Origin: Clostridia bacterium
GTDB lineage: Bacteria; Bacillota; Clostridia; Oscillospirales; CAG-272
Length of the DNA stretch: 7,919 nt
Reading direction: 5' to 3'
Assembly: GCA_024408015.1 (NCBI GenBank)
Contig: JAKSVJ010000044.1
Location: 1-7,919, forward strand
Positions 6,305 through 7,919 of this stretch are shown piece after piece; the stretch's first letter is position 1; every line of letters begins with the position of its first letter. Position numbers and translations under genes: made by a program. The notes beneath the pieces are model-generated. The model made no database searches and was not told the origin of the DNA. It saw nothing but the letters and a program-made list of their open reading frames with translations.

Positions 6305-7255
6305 ATGAGCAAATTACTTGTATCCCCTTCACCTCACGTGAAATCAGGCAATACAACAACAAAAGTAATGCTCGATGTAATAATCGCTCTATTGCCTGTA
6401 GTAGTTGCCTCTGTATTTATATTCGGTTTTAGACGTCTATTAGTAATCGCAGTTGCAATTGCTTCAAGCGTATTATCAGAATACTTTTTTGAGTTGATAT
6501 GTAAAAGAAAATCCACGATCAAGGATTTATCAGCAGTCGTTACCGGTTTGATTTTAGCTCTTAACTTGCCATCAACGATGCCTTTATGGGAAGTTGCTCT
6601 AGGTTCAATATTCGCAATCGTAGTTGTTAAAATGCTCTTTGGCGGTATTGGAAAGAATTTTGCAAATCCTGCATTGACCGGACGAATATTCTTATTCATA
6701 TCATTTAGTTCGGCAATGTCAAACTTCACATCAAAATATGACATTATTTCAAGCGCAACTAAAGTTGACACTCTTACTGGTGCTACTCCACTAGAAATGC
6801 CAAAAGAATTTCTACCATCACTAACTGATATGTTCCTAGGTAAGTATAACGGTTGTATTGGTGAAACTTGCAAACTCGCTTTGTTGATTGGATTAGTTTA
6901 CCTATTAGTAAAAAAAGTCATAACATGGCACACTCCAATCACATTCATTGGCACAGTATTTGTGTTCTCTTGGATTTTATCACTTTGCGGAATGGATATT
7001 GATCCTGTATATCAAATTCTTTCTGGTGGTTTGTTCCTAGGCGCAATCTTTATGGCAACTGATTACGTTACTTCTCCTCAAACTGCTTGGGGTAAAGTTA
7101 TTTTTGGTATTGGAGCAGGCATCATTACGGTTGTGATTAGACAATTTGCTTCATATCCAGAAGGCATATCATTCTCCATCTTGCTCATGAACATCTTAAC
7201 TCCATATATCAATGATTGGACAAGAAAAATGCCATTTGGAGGTAAGAAACAATGA
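6305..7255 (+). CDS. rnfD: Rnf complex membrane subunit RnfD (covalent FMN)
   Basis: RnfD is an integral membrane subunit of the NqrB/RnfD family that carries flavin and takes part in Na+ or H+ translocation. The 316-residue protein has about nine or ten hydrophobic segments, among them 22-41, 43-65, 94-112, 123-139, 190-205, 212-228, 236-252, 263-280 and 287-302. TGAT at 158-161 fits the flavinylation motif, with T161 as the probable phosphodiester FMN site. FANPALTGR (119-127) and FMATDYVTSP (249-258) are family signatures. GGAGG at 6291-6295, inside the end of rnfC, lies 9 nt before its ATG. Its TGA stop overlaps the rnfG ATG, which suggests coupled translation. The coupling ion cannot be read from this subunit alone. 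Confidence 0.97.
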   Translation: MSKLLVSPSPHVKSGNTTTKVMLDVIIALLPVVVASVFIFGFRRLLVIAVAIASSVLSEYFFELICKRKSTIKDLSAVVTGLILALNLPSTMPLWEVALGSIFAIVVVKMLFGGIGKNFANPALTGRIFLFISFSSAMSNFTSKYDIISSATKVDTLTGATPLEMPKEFLPSLTDMFLGKYNGCIGETCKLALLIGLVYLLVKKVITWHTPITFIGTVFVFSWILSLCGMDIDPVYQILSGGLFLGAIFMATDYVTSPQTAWGKVIFGIGAGIITVVIRQFASYPEGISFSILLMNILTPYINDWTRKMPFGGKKQ

Positions 7256-7779
7256 AAAATATATCATTAAAAAGTATTGTTGTTTTGACTTCCATTTGTC
7301 TTGTAATAACAGTGGCATTAGCTGTAGTTAATTTCTTCACTGCTCCAGTCATTGAAGAAAATACTAAAAACGCAAATAATGCTGCTCTAAAAGAAGTATT
7401 AAGCACAGCCACAAGTTTTGAGGAATTAGATGCACAAAATCTACCTAAAACTGTAGTAAACGTTTATAAAGACTCCGGAAATAGCGGTTATGCTATGATT
7501 CTTGAAGCTAAAGGTTACAAAGGCGGCATTATTAGAATAGCAGTTGGCTTTAATAACGACGGAAAAATCGTCAATATAAAAACAATAGACTGTTCAACTC
7601 AAACTGCTGGACTTGGCTCCAAGGTTGGCAATGAAGATTTCACAAATCAATTTGTTGGAAAGAATGACACTGAAAGTGTTGACACAATCTCAGGTGCAAC
7701 GATTTCATCTAAAGCGTATAAGAATGCTGTAAATGACGCATTTAATGCTATACAAATACTATTGAAAGGACAGGAATAG
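7252..7779 (+). CDS. rnfG: Rnf complex subunit RnfG (membrane-anchored flavoprotein)
   Basis: RnfG passes electrons through a covalently bound FMN on the outer face of the membrane. The protein has 175 residues, a little shorter than many RnfG proteins. It has one N-terminal anchor at about 9-29 and then an FMN-binding domain. SGAT at 147-150 marks T150 as the flavin-bearing threonine, and TAGLGSKV (118-125) corresponds to the family's ETPGLG motif. The GGAGG ribosome site at 7238-7242 lies in the end of rnfD, 9 nt before the ATG, and the ATG overlaps the rnfD stop. The flavin is normally attached by an ApbE transferase, which is not in this window. Confidence 0.96.
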   Translation: MKNISLKSIVVLTSICLVITVALAVVNFFTAPVIEENTKNANNAALKEVLSTATSFEELDAQNLPKTVVNVYKDSGNSGYAMILEAKGYKGGIIRIAVGFNNDGKIVNIKTIDCSTQTAGLGSKVGNEDFTNQFVGKNDTESVDTISGATISSKAYKNAVNDAFNAIQILLKGQE

Positions 7780-7783
7780 AAAA

Positions 7784-7919
7784 ATGAATAAACTCAATAT
7801 TCTTTTAAAAGGTCTTATTAAAGAAAATCCTGTTCTTGTACTAGTTCTTGGTACTTGTCCTACCCTTGCAATGACAACATCGATGTCAAATGCCATCGGT
7901 ATGGGACTTGCTGCAATGG
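7784..7919 (+). CDS. rnfE: Rnf complex membrane subunit RnfE, N-terminal 45 residues only
   Basis: The gene starts 4 nt after the rnfG stop and runs off the right edge. The translation shows the RnfE/NqrD start: IKENPVLVLVLGTCPTLA at residues 12-29, then MTTSMSN and GMGLA. C25 in LGTCP is the conserved membrane cysteine that helps bind an iron-sulfur cluster between RnfA and RnfE in related complexes. AGGA at 7772-7775 lies 8 nt before the ATG. rnfA and rnfB are expected beyond the window, but this is inferred from the usual clostridial order. Confidence 0.93.
   Translation, partial: MNKLNILLKGLIKENPVLVLVLGTCPTLAMTTSMSNAIGMGLAAM

Noticed and set aside
6334..6873. 179-codon open frame on the minus strand inside rnfD
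   Set aside because: It is fully antisense to a clear rnfD, and its protein shows no recognisable domain or ribosome site; it is a by-product of rnfD codon use.

Overview
The window looks like chromosomal DNA from a low-G+C anaerobic Firmicute, probably a member of the Clostridia. The reasons are the AT-rich composition, strong GGAGG-type ribosome sites, use of TTG and GTG starts, and an Rnf cluster in the order C-D-G-E. No ribosomal RNA or species-specific marker is present, so the genus cannot be named. I see no mobile element, CRISPR array, tRNA or long repeat.

Left half (1-3305, minus strand): a probable three-gene operon read right to left. It starts with a TTG-initiated xylose-isomerase-like TIM-barrel protein of unknown substrate. 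Next is aroA (EPSP synthase), then a chorismate mutase-DAHP synthase fusion that runs off the left edge. The last two catalyse the first and a late step of the shikimate/chorismate pathway, and the fusion also carries the mutase step from chorismate to prephenate. The TIM-barrel gene is not a standard pathway member and is the main puzzle of this operon.

Middle (3306-4989): a compact divergent promoter region with good -35/-10 pairs on both strands. It feeds the aro operon leftwards and a single 445-residue gene rightwards. That gene encodes an ornithine/lysine/arginine-decarboxylase-fold protein with several family motifs eroded. It ends at a clear intrinsic terminator. A short AT-rich promoter region follows, with two overlapping sigma-A-like promoters and a perfect 12-bp palindrome.

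Right half (4990-7919, plus strand): rnfC, rnfD, rnfG and the first 45 codons of rnfE, tightly packed or overlapping, each with its own ribosome site. These encode part of the membrane ferredoxin:NAD+ oxidoreductase that couples electron transfer to Na+ or H+ transport. The rest of rnfE and the expected rnfA and rnfB lie outside the window.

Most of the window is recognisable metabolism. The parts worth a second look are the TIM-barrel protein heading the aro operon, the divergent decarboxylase-like protein, the mutase fusion to an AroG-type DAHP synthase, and the palindrome in the rnf promoter.
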